Origin: Tridacna crocea
Lineage: Eukaryota > Mollusca > Bivalvia > Cardiida > Cardiidae
Assembly (NCBI GenBank): GCA_943736015.1
Contig: OX031059.1
Location: 22,252,501-22,316,500 of the forward strand
Direction: 5' to 3'
Length of the DNA stretch: 64,000 nucleotides
Shown: positions 1 through 13,200 of the stretch, in pieces
Numbering within the stretch: the stretch's first letter is position 1
How the letters are laid out: each line of letters opens with the position of its first letter
Position numbers and translations under genes: made by a program
Notes under the pieces: generated by a model
Databases searched by the model: none
The model's input: the letters and a program-made list of their open reading frames with translations, nothing else
Told to the model about the DNA's origin: nothing

Positions 1-1178
1 TGTGTGATTATAAACAAGAAGATTTTTTAATCTTGCCTAATAAAATGCCCTGTAAAACAAGTTTGCTTAATAAAAGGCCCTCTAAAACATGTGACCCATG
101 ATAAAGGTTTATCAAGTTTTCACTATAAAAGCCAATGTAAAACTTGTGACCCCTGGGGTGGGGTCAAACATGACCCCCAAAGTTAAAATTTGCGCCCTCT
201 TGGTAGAGGCCCGTAAGATAAAGCTACACACAAAATTTGGTAGCCCTAGGCCTTATGGCTATATACGAGTAGATTATAAAAGTTTCCCTATATAAGCCCA
301 TGTAAAACTTGTGACCCCCTGGGACAGGGCTAAATTTGACCCCAGAGCTATAATTTGGGCACCCTTTGGTAGAGACCCCCTAGATAAAGCTACATGCAAA
401 ATTTGATAGCCCTAGCCCTTATAGCTAGGTGCGAGATGATTTTGAAAGTTTTTCCTATATAAGCCCATGTAAAATTTGTTACCTCCCTGGGCGGGGCCAA
501 ATTTGACCCCCGGGCTATGATTTGGATACCCTTGGTAGAGGTCTACTAGATAAAGCTACATGCCAAATTTGGTAGCCCTAGGCCCTATGGCTAGGTGGAA
601 GAAGAATTTTAAAATTCTCCCTGTATAAGCCCATGTAAAACTTGTTACTCCCGGGGCTCGGCCAATTTTGACCCCAGGGCTATAATTTGGACACTGTTGG
701 TAGAGGTCCACCAGATAAAACTACATGCCAAATTTGGTAGCCCTAGGCCCTATGCCTAGGTAAAAGAGGAATTTTAAAGTTCTCCCTAAATAAGCCCATG
801 TAAAACTTGTGACCCCCGGGGCGGGGCCAATTTTGACCCAGGGCTATAATTTGAAGAAACTTGGTAAAGGTCCACTAGATGAAGCTAAATGCAAAATTTG
901 GTAGCCCTAGGCCTTACGTTTTCAGACAAGAAGATTTTCAAAATTTTTCAGTTTTGTTGCCATGGCAACCAGAAATTTTGAAGGAATTTAATTCTTTCAA
1001 GAAATTCTGAAGAGGACCATGACAGGATCATTTCTGTGACGTTTCATCAAAATTGGATGGGTAATTTCAGAGAAGAAGATGTTTAAAGAAAAAGTTAACG
1101 CATGGACGGACAGACGCACGCACGACGGACAACGGGCCATGACATAAGCCCGCTGGCCTTTGGCCAGTGGAGCTAAAA
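1..1178 (+). mobile_element. Tandem-core (pearl/Helentron-like) element, type 1, left end outside the window
   Basis: About five copies of a 163-167 bp core; the phrase GCCCATGTAAAA recurs near 296, 463, 630 and 793. Then comes GTTGCCATGGCAAC, an ACGG/ACGC microsatellite (about 1102-1130), a 3' hairpin CTGGCCTTTGGCCAG (about 1153-1167) and a GGAGCTAAAA tail. This order of core repeats, tetranucleotide microsatellite and 3' hairpin is that of the bivalve pearl elements. No coding capacity. Confidence 0.8.
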
Positions 1179-1183
1179 AATAC

Positions 1184-1269
1184 CTAAGATGTCCGACAGT
1201 CCTAGTTCTGACCAATGATAAGAGGATAAAGTCATTCTGTTGACCTTGATATCTGTCCACTGTGGTTAC
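1184..1269 (-). CDS. AQR: AQR exon 30, last exon in the window
   Basis: Residues 1260-1287 plus two bases: [20 protein letters not shown] then RTRTVGHL, matching human. TTTTCAG acceptor, AG|GTATTT donor. The donor is immediately followed by the end of a dispersed element (GCTAAAA tail), so only about six intronic bases separate exon and repeat. Downstream exons (DVRRLVVAMSRAR in human) are outside the window. Confidence 0.97.
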
Positions 1270-4200
1270 CTGAAAACAAACAAAGACAATTTGTTAGATG
1301 TAATCTTGTCTACCTGTTTACCAGATAACTGAGATTAACTCTTTACCAAACGACAAAATTTTAGACTGGTATAACTTGAAATCATTTGCAGATGACAAAG
1401 TAAAGGTAACTGAAAATTTGACATTTGTTTTGTGAAGGGTAGAAAACATTGTGGAAAAAGGAGAAAATGCTGCACTTTCTACTTTTCCTGCAATGTTTTC
1501 TACAGGCTTCTTCCTCTGGGTCATCAAAAGTAGGGATTGTGTGGTAATGGGTTAAACCATCCTGAAGGAAAAGAAAAATGTCTTCAATCCCTTCAAAGAC
1601 AAGTCCCAAAATAGGGGTCATTTTAATATTTCATATGCAGTGCTTTTAGTATGAGCAAGTTTATAGTTTTTGGTCTGATAAAGGGTTAAATAACTTGCTT
1701 GTAAGTCAAAAAGAATACAAAAATTGGGCACCTGTCCTAAAATGAGCAGTGCTGTGTAAAGGGGGATAACTCAATCTGCGAAAAACATCAACCCATGTCA
1801 GGCTACTGGTCACTTTTCTGCATATCAGAGGACTAGTATACCTCATGATGCAGTTGGTTGTTACACAAAATGGATATTGGTATCATGCATCACATATATG
1901 CATTAAACCTCCTTTTGCCAGAGTATAGCTTAACTCATTACCAAAACGTCAATATTTTAGTTTTGTCCAAATCGAAAGCATTTGCAGACGACATATAAAA
2001 GTGACTGAAAATTTGAAATTTGTTTTGTGAAGGGTAGAAAACATTGTGGGAAAAGGAGAAAATGCTAGTAACAAGCATTTTCTCCTTTTCCCACAATGTT
2101 TTCTAAAGGCTTCTTTCTCTGGGTCATCAAAAGTGGGGATTGTGTGGTGATGGATTAAATTTACTTGCCTGCTCTACCAATGACATAACAGACAACAAAG
2201 ACACTTGATTTTCTATCCATGTCTTTTGTCTAGTCAAGGATAACTCATGCAAAGTACCAAAAAACTCTGACAATGGGTCGTAATTACGCAGCAAATATGC
2301 CACATGCAGGACAAATCTATTTGCATGTGATGACTAGCATTTCCTTTTTTTCAAGCACTACTCAAATCTTTCAAACACAGATTCCATCATTTGAGCCACA
2401 ATCAATGTGTACTCTGCAAAATTGAATACTTTCAAACAGGCAGATACACAAATCAGCCATCTGGGAAGGCGTTAAGACAGATTGACAGTATACCCACCAC
2501 ATGTGGTCTCCCAATAAACTGATTCTTAGAACATCTCTGGTTTACAACATCTCGTATCAGATGTTTCTGCCCATTGTATGTGGTGAGAATTGAGATCTTT
2601 TCTGCAGGATATCCCATAAGTCTCATGTACATAAATACAGCCACAACATACTCTGCTTCTCCAAGATTCTGAAATATAGAACAAGTTTGTATTCATAAAC
2701 TGTCCAAAAGTGCCTTCCACCTCTTTTGCTATTTAGACTGTAACAAATTATTTGACTTGATTAAGCCAATAAGAAATTACAAAACTTTAACTTATCAAGA
2801 ATTCTTGAAAACTAAAATCTTAAGATTTAGAATTCTGGTTACTACTGTCCAATTTGTTGGATTTATTGAAGGAATGAAGAGAATTTTAACTTTTTCATGG
2901 AGGTAGGGAAAAAAAACCCTAATTACACTGTATGTTTCATACAGCGGTTTCATTCAAAAGTGTGATTAGGTTTTTATTCATACCTCCATGAAAAAAATTA
3001 ACTTCTCTTCATTCCATATAATTTAATATTACAGACATCATACAGCCACGGGAATAATTCAAACTGCATTTATTTTCTTTAGTTTTAAATCTAACGTTGG
3101 AGTTTCTAAAGCCCCTTCCACTCATATCTGTATGGCACAAGAATACAATAGGGTAGCAGTTTTCAGATCCTCAATACTGATTAACCAATAGAATGAAAGT
3201 AAATGAGCAAAGCAGTGTGTAGGACCCGCAAAAGTAACCTCAGCAAAAGTAGTTCCGGCATAAGGTGATTTTTTTTCATGGAGCTATGAAAAACATTTTC
3301 AGCCAATCAGAACTTGCCAATGTTCATGAAAACAACTGATATTGAATTATTGATAAACACAGTCATACATTATTAAAGCAAAATCCAAAGGAGGTAAGTA
3401 AAGTAGTTGAGTATATAAAATACAGTAGTTGACTAAGGTAGTCTCCTAGTGCAGTCGATCATTAAGTGCAAGTCTAAATCTGTTGATTTTTCCAAATATG
3501 AGCATAAAAAAGACTTGTATCCCTAGGTTACCTGTTTGGATACATATAGAGTGTTTTGATCAGCCACTGTTCTCCTGTCTACACATACATGTACATAATT
3601 TACGTACACATTGTGACTGAATGTATTGTCCATGCAGATGTTGATATTGAGCCTGCAGGAGTATAGCTATTCTATATACAGAGGATATAGTTTACCTGAT
3701 AAAAGTAAGGATTTGGCTCTGACTCTCCAACACCATTGAAATTCTCCACATTAATCAGCTGGTAGTCAAACACAAAACCAGCGTTTGAGAAATGATACTC
3801 AGGTTTGGTCAAGACATGAGGTAAGTTTCCTAGTTTCTTGTAACGCCAGCTGTACAGGCTTGCAATGCTATAAGAAGAGAGAGGAGTAGTATTTGTCAAC
3901 TCTAAAGTTTGATTTATTGATAAAGACTTTTCTTAACCCTTTACTCCATAGATACTCATTTCTGCACATTGCTTGTAGGAGCCTTTGTGTGTGGCAAAAG
4001 GTGAAATTGCTCATGATGAACAATTTCACCTTTTGTCACAATGTTTTCTATGCTATCAAAAGGTGTCATATATACATAAGAAATGGCTTCATTCTTGCTG
4101 TCATTTAGGGTCAATTAGAGATACCATAGAAATACCTTATGGGGTAAAGGGTTAATATGGAGAGGTATGATAATCAGAAAGTGAAGAAAATCTTGGTTTT

Positions 4201-7200
4201 TAGTATTTTCTCCTTTTCTAAACTTCGTAAAAGTCCACCCAAAAGCCTCTAAACACTGGGTAATAGCAAACTATAATTGAATAGTTTGCAACTGGGGCTG
4301 TTGTTTGTATACTGCAATTATCACTGTAAAAGCTTTACAGTTCCTTCAAAGTTTAACCTTATTTCAATATTAGTTTAGTAAAATCACAGCAGCCAGTGCC
4401 ACTCTCTAGGCGTTCTTGGACTTTCTTTATTATTACATCCCACAACTCTCTTTTCACTCCATTTGAGGTTTTCCTACATTAACTCATTACCAAACGACAA
4501 TACTTTAGACTTGTCCAAATTGAAAGCATTTGCAGACAACAAAATAAAAGTGACTGAAAATTTGAAATTTGCTTTGTGAAGGGTAGAAAACATTGTGGGA
4601 AAACGAGAAAATGCTGGTTACCAGCATTTTCTCCTTTTCCCACAATGTTTTCTACAGGCTTCTTTTTCAGGGTTGTCAAAAGTAAAGACTGTGTGGTAAT
4701 GGGTCAACATTATCTAATTTATGTCCAGTCACGAGAGAAATATGAATCCTGTCACACTGACAATCATCAACCCTTGAAAAGAATTTGGCTGGGCTGGGAT
4801 TTAATCTCACAAACCCTCACAAGCCTTGTACATAAATGGCTGAGATTTTGGGCTTTTGTTGCCATAAATGTTTGCATTTACAAAATTCAAAATTCTAAAA
4901 AAAAAAAACTACAAGGGAATAAGAAAGTAGGTTACCTTGCCCGAGCTCTACCTTGAGCATCAAGATCAACTGTTGGAACGCCCAACCTAACAAGTCGTGT
5001 GAACAAAGACTGTTCCATGTTTGAAAATTTCTGAAATGCCATGTTCTTGATGACAGGCGGAAGCTGGTGATGATCTCCAATCATGATCCATCTTTTTAAT
5101 CTGTTGTTGTTGTCTTGAGGGTTCTGAAACACACAGACAGGTTTCAATGTCACTAACTTATTTCAACCCATTACCACACAATCCCTACTTTTAATGACCC
5201 TGAGAAAGAAGCCTTTGGAAAACATTGTGGGAACAGGAGAAAATGCTGGTTACCAGCATTTTCTCCTTTTCACACGATGTTTTCTATCCTTCACAGAACA
5301 AATTTCAAATTTCATTGACTTTTATTTTGTTGTCTGCAAATGCTTTTGAATTGGACAAATTTAAAATTTTGTCATTCGGTTATGAGTTAATACAAAGTAG
5401 TACAAAGTTGTGGTATTTAAGAAAATTCTTGGAAACTTCAATAAAGCTTAGGTTGGTGAATGCAGCCCTTGATGATAGCAAATATGTGATTTCCTTGTAT
5501 TTTTCAGCACATATTTCAAGTTTGGTACACACAAGAATCATACATAGATTCCGCTGATGAATTACTTGCATTATAGACTACTATATTACTACCATTTGCT
5601 CCTATTGCCTAAATATTTCTAAAACCTCCATCTAGTAAGACCTGTTAAGACATGAATTTAAGTGAGAAGGTGCTAAAATGTTTACTATCATTGTCTCCAC
5701 TGAAAGACACCTACATCTTAGAATTGAGTGAACATTTTTTGCACAAGGTAGAAACCTTTATGTTGCTATCAAAAAATTATTTCTGCAAGCAAAGTCTCAA
5801 TATAATGCACAATTTAGATCCAATGTCATACTACACAATCTTAGCATTCTTATCTTGACTTACAATATCCACAAAATCACACATGCTCAAGCTTGGTAGC
5901 TTAAGGATTAACTCTTTACCAAACGACAACATTTTAGACTTATAAAAATTGAAAGCATTTGCAGACAGCAAAATAAAAGTGACTGAAAATTTAAAATTTC
6001 TTCAGGGAAGAGAAGAAAACATTGTGGGAAAAGGATAAAATGCTGGTCACTAGCATTTTCTCCTTTTCCTACAATATTTTCAGAAGGCTACCTAGTAACA
6101 GACTTTAAAAGTCAAGATTGTGTGGTAAAGGATTAAACCCAAAAACGTAGGAATCATTGATAATGATCCTGCAACTGAGTGTTTTCAACTGTCTTACCTG
6201 TAGTAACAGTGGGATAAACGTTTCTATTTCCAATATCTGAGCTGATTCTTCCATCATTATATTATCAAACTGAAAACGGAAAAAAAAATGAACATGTTGG
6301 TTTCAAATATGAACCTTTCACCAGACAATTCTATGTTCCTACATGCTGGAGAAAAAATAATTTACAAAACATCAGTGGAAAAGAAGAAAAAGCTGGTGAT
6401 AAGCATTTCCTTCTTCTCCATCTTTTTTTTTTTCACTAATTCTAAGACAAATTCCGTCCTTTTACAACCTTTAACGCTTTACCAAATGACAAAGTTTTAG
6501 GTTTGTCCAAATCGAAAGCATTGGCAGACAACAAAATGAAAGTGACTGAAAATTTGAAATTTGTTTTGTGAAGGGTAGAAAACATTGTGGGAAAAGGAGA
6601 AAATGCTGGTAACAAGCATTTTCTCATTTTTCCACAATGTTTGCAAGAGGTGTCTCTTCTAGGGTCATTACAAGTAGGGATTGTGTGTCCCACAATGTTT
6701 TAAGAGGCTTCTCTTCTAGGGTCGTTAAAACTAGGGATTGTGTGGGAAAGTGTTAACTTGTCTACTAAATCCTTTCATTTTCGACCTTTATAAACTTTGG
6801 TCTTCTAGCAAAATTTCTACATTCAACCTTTAACCCTTTAACATACAATTCCGACTTTTAACAATATATAAGAAGACGCCTTTTGATCACATGGTGGGGA
6901 AAAGGGGAATATGCTGGTAAATAGCATTTTCTCCTTTTCCTACTAAGTTTTCTACCCCATCAAAGATAATTTCGACTCTCTGAATTACATTTGAATTGCA
7001 ATGGCTTTGATTTAGACAAATCTTCATTTTTCTCATGTGGTGAAAATGTGTCTTACAACAGACCACTTTTGAAAATATTGTGGTAACAAAACAGAGTGGT
7101 AATTTCTCCTTTATCCTCAATGTTTTTGTAATACAGATTAATTCATGTTTTTTTTTTTTTCTGAGTCCACTTTCATCAAAGAAACACAGTACAGGTATTA

Positions 7201-10200
7201 TATTGTATCTACTATTACACAATAGCAGGGCATCAGCCTTCCATGAAAGAGTTTTGAATCCCTTGATGAGCAAGGACAAGTCATTCACCAACACCAACAT
7301 TTTTTAACCAATGTCAGCCTGCACAGACCCCAAAGGCAGAGCTGATTGGTATTCTTGCAGATACATTAACCCTTTACCACACAATCCCTAGTATGAATGA
7401 CCCCGAGATAGAAGCCTTATGAAGATATTGTGGAAAAAGGAGAAAATGCTGGTAACCATGTTTTCTACCCTGCTGGAAATAAATTTCAATTTTGAGTAAT
7501 GTTTAATTTATCATCTTCAAGTGCTTTCAGTTTTGACCAGTCTAAAATTTTGTCATGTAGTAAAGAGTTAACTCCTTACCAAACAACAAATTTTCAGCCT
7601 TGTCAAAACTGAAAACATTTGCACAAAATAAATGTGACTCAAAAGTTAAAACTTGCTTTTAGAAGGCTAGAAAACATTTTCTCCTTTACCCAAAATGTTT
7701 TCAGGGGGTTTGTTCCTCTGGGTCGCAAAAAACCAGAGATGGTTTGGTAAAGGGTTATGCCCCTTTTTCACAGAGTATGGCTCAAATATGTCTAAACCAA
7801 ATACCTTGAAATCAACATCAACCAGGTCTTGCCGTTTCAGGGCAGCATGTGTACATGTCATGGCAATTATTTTGGCTTCTTTTATCAACAAATAGTCCGC
7901 TCTGTCTGATCCACTTCGCAACAGCTCAAAGGCTCTAAACTCCTAAATGATTCACATCATATACATAATGTAGTAAAAAACTTAAAATTTAAATCTGAAA
8001 AAGACTTCAAAAAAGTTCCTGATAACAAAATAACTATTGACCAGACAAGAAAATTTGAGCCTTGTCCAAAAAGTATTTGCAGACAACATTTTTGATGAGG
8101 ATCAAATGGTGCAACTTTTCTTTGACAGGGTATACAAGATTGTCAGAAAAGGACAAAATGCTGATTACCAGCATTTTCCCCTTTTTCCACAATGTTTTCT
8201 AAAGGCTTCTTTCCTTGGGTTGTTAAAGTCGGCATTGTGCAGTAAAGATTTAAATTTTGCTAAAGTGGTGAGAGTGATCTTTGAAACAATACAAAACATT
8301 GTAGCCATCATTTTGTCCTTTTGCAATCATGTTTTCAAAGGCAACCCACCTCAAGTTTCTCAAAGACCTGAGATTGTGTGGCAAAGGATTGATATCCTGG
8401 CCAAAGAAAAATTGCTGGCAACTAGTATATTATGCTTTTTCACTCTGTTTTTTAACTGTTTCTAAAATACATCCAATGATTTGAGCCTCATAGTTATCTG
8501 CAAATGCTTTGAATTTCCACAAGTCTAAAATCTAATCAATTTGTCATAGCAAAGAAAAATGTCTATTACACACACAAAAATGGCAAAGTTCAAAGAGAGA
8601 TAATTCTTTAATGACTTAAAGCACACATTGGAAAACATTGTCTTTCACATGTCTATAGCTTCTCATTAATGGCTGTGTAGAGTTCAGAATAACACTAACG
8701 GTATGAAAAATAAAATTTATCAGCAATCCTCTGCCTAGTCTATAAATTAAGAAACAAGTAAAATTTAAAGAAGTTTAGCAAAGGATTCTGAAATCGAGCC
8801 ATTTCTTAAGATCCTTACACTACAGTTTTCCAATCATTACTGAATGGTATTTCATTCGATTATTTCATTTTATCACAGCAACAGGCTCACTGATTCATGA
8901 GTGTCTAGGATTTTGGCTGTAGTTCTGAGGTTACTTGTCCAGAAACAGAACCTAGTGCTTCAAATCAGGATTAAACTTGGAACCATCTAATTCAACTGCA
9001 GTTGTCTCCGATATTCTAAAAAGTAACCTTAACCCTTTCCCAAACAATCCCTGGTTTTTACAACCTAGGAGAACAGTCCTTTTGAAAACATGGTGGGAAA
9101 AGGAGAAAATGCTGGTAACCAGCATTTTCTCCTTTTCCCACCATGTTTTCTACCCTATCAAAAACAGAAATCATCATGAGTGGTACTTTTAATTTCTGTT
9201 CTGCTAACCTTCTCAATTTGGTTTAGTCCAATTTTTTTTTGTTTGGGAAAGGGTTCAACCAAAGATCCCTAAAACAGAATAACATTGTATATTACCTCAA
9301 GTTGTGTAAACATCTTTTTGATGTGTCTAAAACAGCCTTCTGCGATATTCATATCCTCAGCAAATGTACGTGACTTGAACATGGGTTGTGGAGCATTCTC
9401 AAAAAAATTGTTGAATGGGAAATATTCTTTTATCTTTTCAACATTCTTCTCCTGTTTGAAATATAAAACAGTGATTAAAAAGGTTGAAAAGCAATACCCC
9501 ACTTTTTTCAACAGAGAGGCTTTTGAGAATGCAGGAAAAGGAAAAAAGGCTGTAAAATTGATATGACGACCTCTGAGGAAATTCAGTATAGAACTGTGAC
9601 ATTTCTCTTCAAAGAGAATTACAAGATTCCAAACGGCCTGCAACATGCAAAACGGGGCATTTGGGCATTAATTTTGCTAAATGAAACAATGCTTTCTGTT
9701 TTTATGTAATTTTCTATTTTGCTCCGTGGCACAAAATCTAATTTTTTATGAACTGCCACCCCGTATTATCCTGTGCAGACTGTGCAGGCCGATCCAAGAT
9801 GAGGCATATTGTCCAAATGCTCCTTTTCACATGTTGCAAGCCAAATATACACTGTGCATATGTAATAAACCCTTAGGCTGCTAAGCATAAAAAAAGGACC
9901 TCTTGAAGACTGTGAAGATCTAGATCAGACTGCATAGAATCTGGAGTCTGATCTTGGATCTACACTTTCCAATAAGGATTATTTTTTCCCAAAACAGTAA
10001 GTTTGAAATACAAATATTTGGGTTTTAACAACTGACTTTGAAGTTTCACAAAACTAGCAGGAAAAGGGGTAAATCTTGACTTACCTTCAACTTGCGTATT
10101 TTACTCAGGAATTCCTCCCACCTAGCTAAGACTTGATACAAGTAAAAATATCCCGCTGTCTCACATGTATATGCCAGATCTCCTGGCACATCCAGGCTGC

Positions 10201-13200
10201 TCTGCAATCTTCCGACTTCCTGCAGTAGTTCCAATCGTTGTGCAAGGACGTAATTTACACGACCATATCGACTAAAATCTTTTTCCGTTTCCAGTGCTTC
10301 CTCTCCGTGACCAAGACGTAACAAATGTCTCTCATCTATGTCCAGTGCCATGATTTTTTCAAACAGCTGATTCAACGCCTGTTTTTTAAAAAAAAAAAAA
10401 AGAAATCATCCTCCACTCTTTTGTAACATAATTTTAACATTTTCCATATTGAAAGCATTTGCAGATAATAAATCAAACATTGTTTAGCTTTTTACCACAC
10501 AATCCAAACTTTTAACTCACCTGGGAAGGAGGCCTTTAGAAAACATTGTGGGAAAAGGAGAAAATGCTGGTAACTAGCTCACAATGTTTTCTACTCTTCC
10601 AAAGTCAAGTTTCAATTTCTGAGGCACGTTCATTTTGTTGACTGCAAATGCTTTCAATTTGGATCAGTATAAAATCTTGTCATCTGGTACAGTTAATCTT
10701 AAATCATACAATTTTGAGTTTTAACAACCCTGAGAATGAGGCATTTCAAAAACATTGTGGGACATAGGTAAAAATGCCAAAAATCTGCATTTTCTCCATT
10801 TTCTCAGAATTTGTATTCTTCCCTTTCAACACAAGTTCTATTATTCAAACCATATGTGATGCTTCGGCTACAAATGCTTTTAATTCTGACCTGTCTAAAA
10901 TTTTGTTGTATGGTAAAGACTTGAATGACTGAGTTATCTTTGACAGTGTAGAAAACATTTTAGGGGACAAAGAAAAATGCTGGTAACCAGAGTTTTCCCT
11001 GTACTCACAATGTTTTAAATAAGGTTTTTATTTTAAAAGTTTAAGAAATAGCTCATTCAAATTATCAGAGCTACTGCTACAATATTTTCTTATAAAATGT
11101 ATATCACTTGTTGTCAAACTCTTCAAATTAATAAATTTAATCAAAGTACTTTAAGTTCAATAAATCACATTTTTAGCTGTATTGTCCCTTTAGATGCTAT
11201 ACCTGATTAGAGTGTGTAACTATCAATGTCCTCTGTTCCGGAAAGTTATGATAAATGTTTGAAATGATCTGTACAGCCACATCTGTCTTTCCAGTACCTG
11301 GTGGTCCAACAACCATCGTCAATCCCGGCTGCATACCTGCACGTATGGCTTCTATTTGTGTCGGTGTGAACAATATACTATTTCTGCAACACAGATACAA
11401 AGTCAGTGATATAATATCTTTCAGAAATGAAAAGCTTATTTTAAGCTCTTACCAACCAAATGTGTGTTTTGGCTCTTTACTGGACTTGACACATGTATAG
11501 CACAAATTAAATGTAGCTAAAAAGATGGCTTCTGTCTTTGATAAGAGAGAAAACATCGTGGGAAATGTAGAACAAGAGAGCCATGATGGCCCTGTATCGC
11601 TCCACTGGCTTTTTAACCCTTTACCACACGAATTAAAGTGTTCATGACCATGAAAAAGAGGGCCTTCAAAAACAATGAATGCTGTCAGGCAGTACAAGCA
11701 GGTTCATTCATTAGCATGAAAGGTAAAATCCTTGGAAAAATAAGCTGAATGATAGAAACTTTACTCTGAATTTATTATTCACCTCATGTGAGCATAACTA
11801 TTAGCATCAAAAAAATAAAAATGAATAACACTTGAAAACAGAATATTTTCTATCAAAAAACTTAATGTCTAGCATCAATCATGTATCAATGCAGTTTGAT
11901 AATCAAGGGAGGTAAATAGTACCAAACTTTATCTTTCATAAAAAGAGTTATTTCCCTTGATTAATGTATAAATTAAAATGACTATATTTTGAAGCCCATG
12001 TTAAACTTGTGATCCCTGGATGGAGCCAATTTTGACCCCAGACCTACAATATGAAACTAGAATGTGTGGTTATAAACACGAAGATTTTTGAATCTTGCCC
12101 AATAAAAAGCCCTGTAAAACAAGTTTGCTCAATAAAAGGCCCTGTAAAATATGTGACCCATGAGACAGGTTTATAAAGCCAATGTAAAACTTGTGACCCC
12201 TGGGATGGGGTCAAACTTGACCCCCAAAGTTAAAATTTTGGCACTCTTGGTAGAAGCCCATTAGATAAAGCTACATGCAAAATTTGGTAGCCCTAGGCCT
12301 TATGGCTATGTACAAGTAGATTATTAAAGTTTCCCTATATAAGCCAATGAAAAACTTGTGATCCTCTGTGATGGGGGCTAAATTCAACCCCAGGGCTATA
12401 CTTTTGGGCACCCTTGGTAGAGACCCCCTATATAAAGCTACATGCAAAATTTGATAGCCCTAGTCCTTATAGCTTGGTGCAACAAGATTTTGAAAGTTTT
12501 CCCTATATAAGCCCATGTAAAATTTGTTACCCCCCGGGGGCAGGGCCAAATTTGACCCCTGGGCTATAAGTTGGAAACCCTTGGTAGAGGTCCACTAGAT
12601 AAAGCTACATGCCAAATTTGGTAGCCCTAGGCCCTATGGCTAGGTGGAAGAAGAATTTTGAAGTTCTCCCTATATAAGCCCATGTAAAACTTGTTACCCC
12701 CGGGGCGGGGCCAATTTTGACCCCAGGGCTATAATTTGAAGAAACTTGGTAGAGGTCCACTAGATAAAGCTACATACCAAATTTGGTAGCTCTAGGCCTT
12801 GCGGTTTCAGACAAGAAGATTTTCAAAGATTTTCAAAATTTTTCAGTTTTGTTGCCATGGCAACCAGAGTTTTTGAAGGAATTAAATTCTTTCAAGAAAT
12901 TCTGAAGAGGACCATGGCAGGATCATTTCTGTGAAGTTTCATCAAAATTGGATGGGTAGTTTCAGAGAAGATGTTAAAAGAAAAAGTTAACGCACGGACG
13001 GACGCACCGACGCACGGACGGACGCACGACGGACAACGGGCCATGACATAAGCCCGCTGGCCTTCGGCCAGTGGAGCTAAAAATCATTACCTGCTGCTTG
13101 TTACCACCTTTTTCTCCCTTTCCCACAAAGTTTACATATGCTTTCTTTTGGAAGAGTCGTTAAAATTTGGGATTGTGTGGTAAAGGGTTTAAAGCCCTTA

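Noticed and set aside
98-295. Plus-strand frame of 65 codons near the left edge
   Set aside because: Lies in the tandem cores of the type 1 element and is not kept between monomers.
6887-7300. Minus-strand frame of 137 codons
   Set aside because: Spans a decayed MITE and low-complexity intron; no similarity to AQR and no splice signals that keep the gene's frame.
9285-9566. Plus-strand frame of 93 codons
   Set aside because: Antisense shadow of AQR exon 24.
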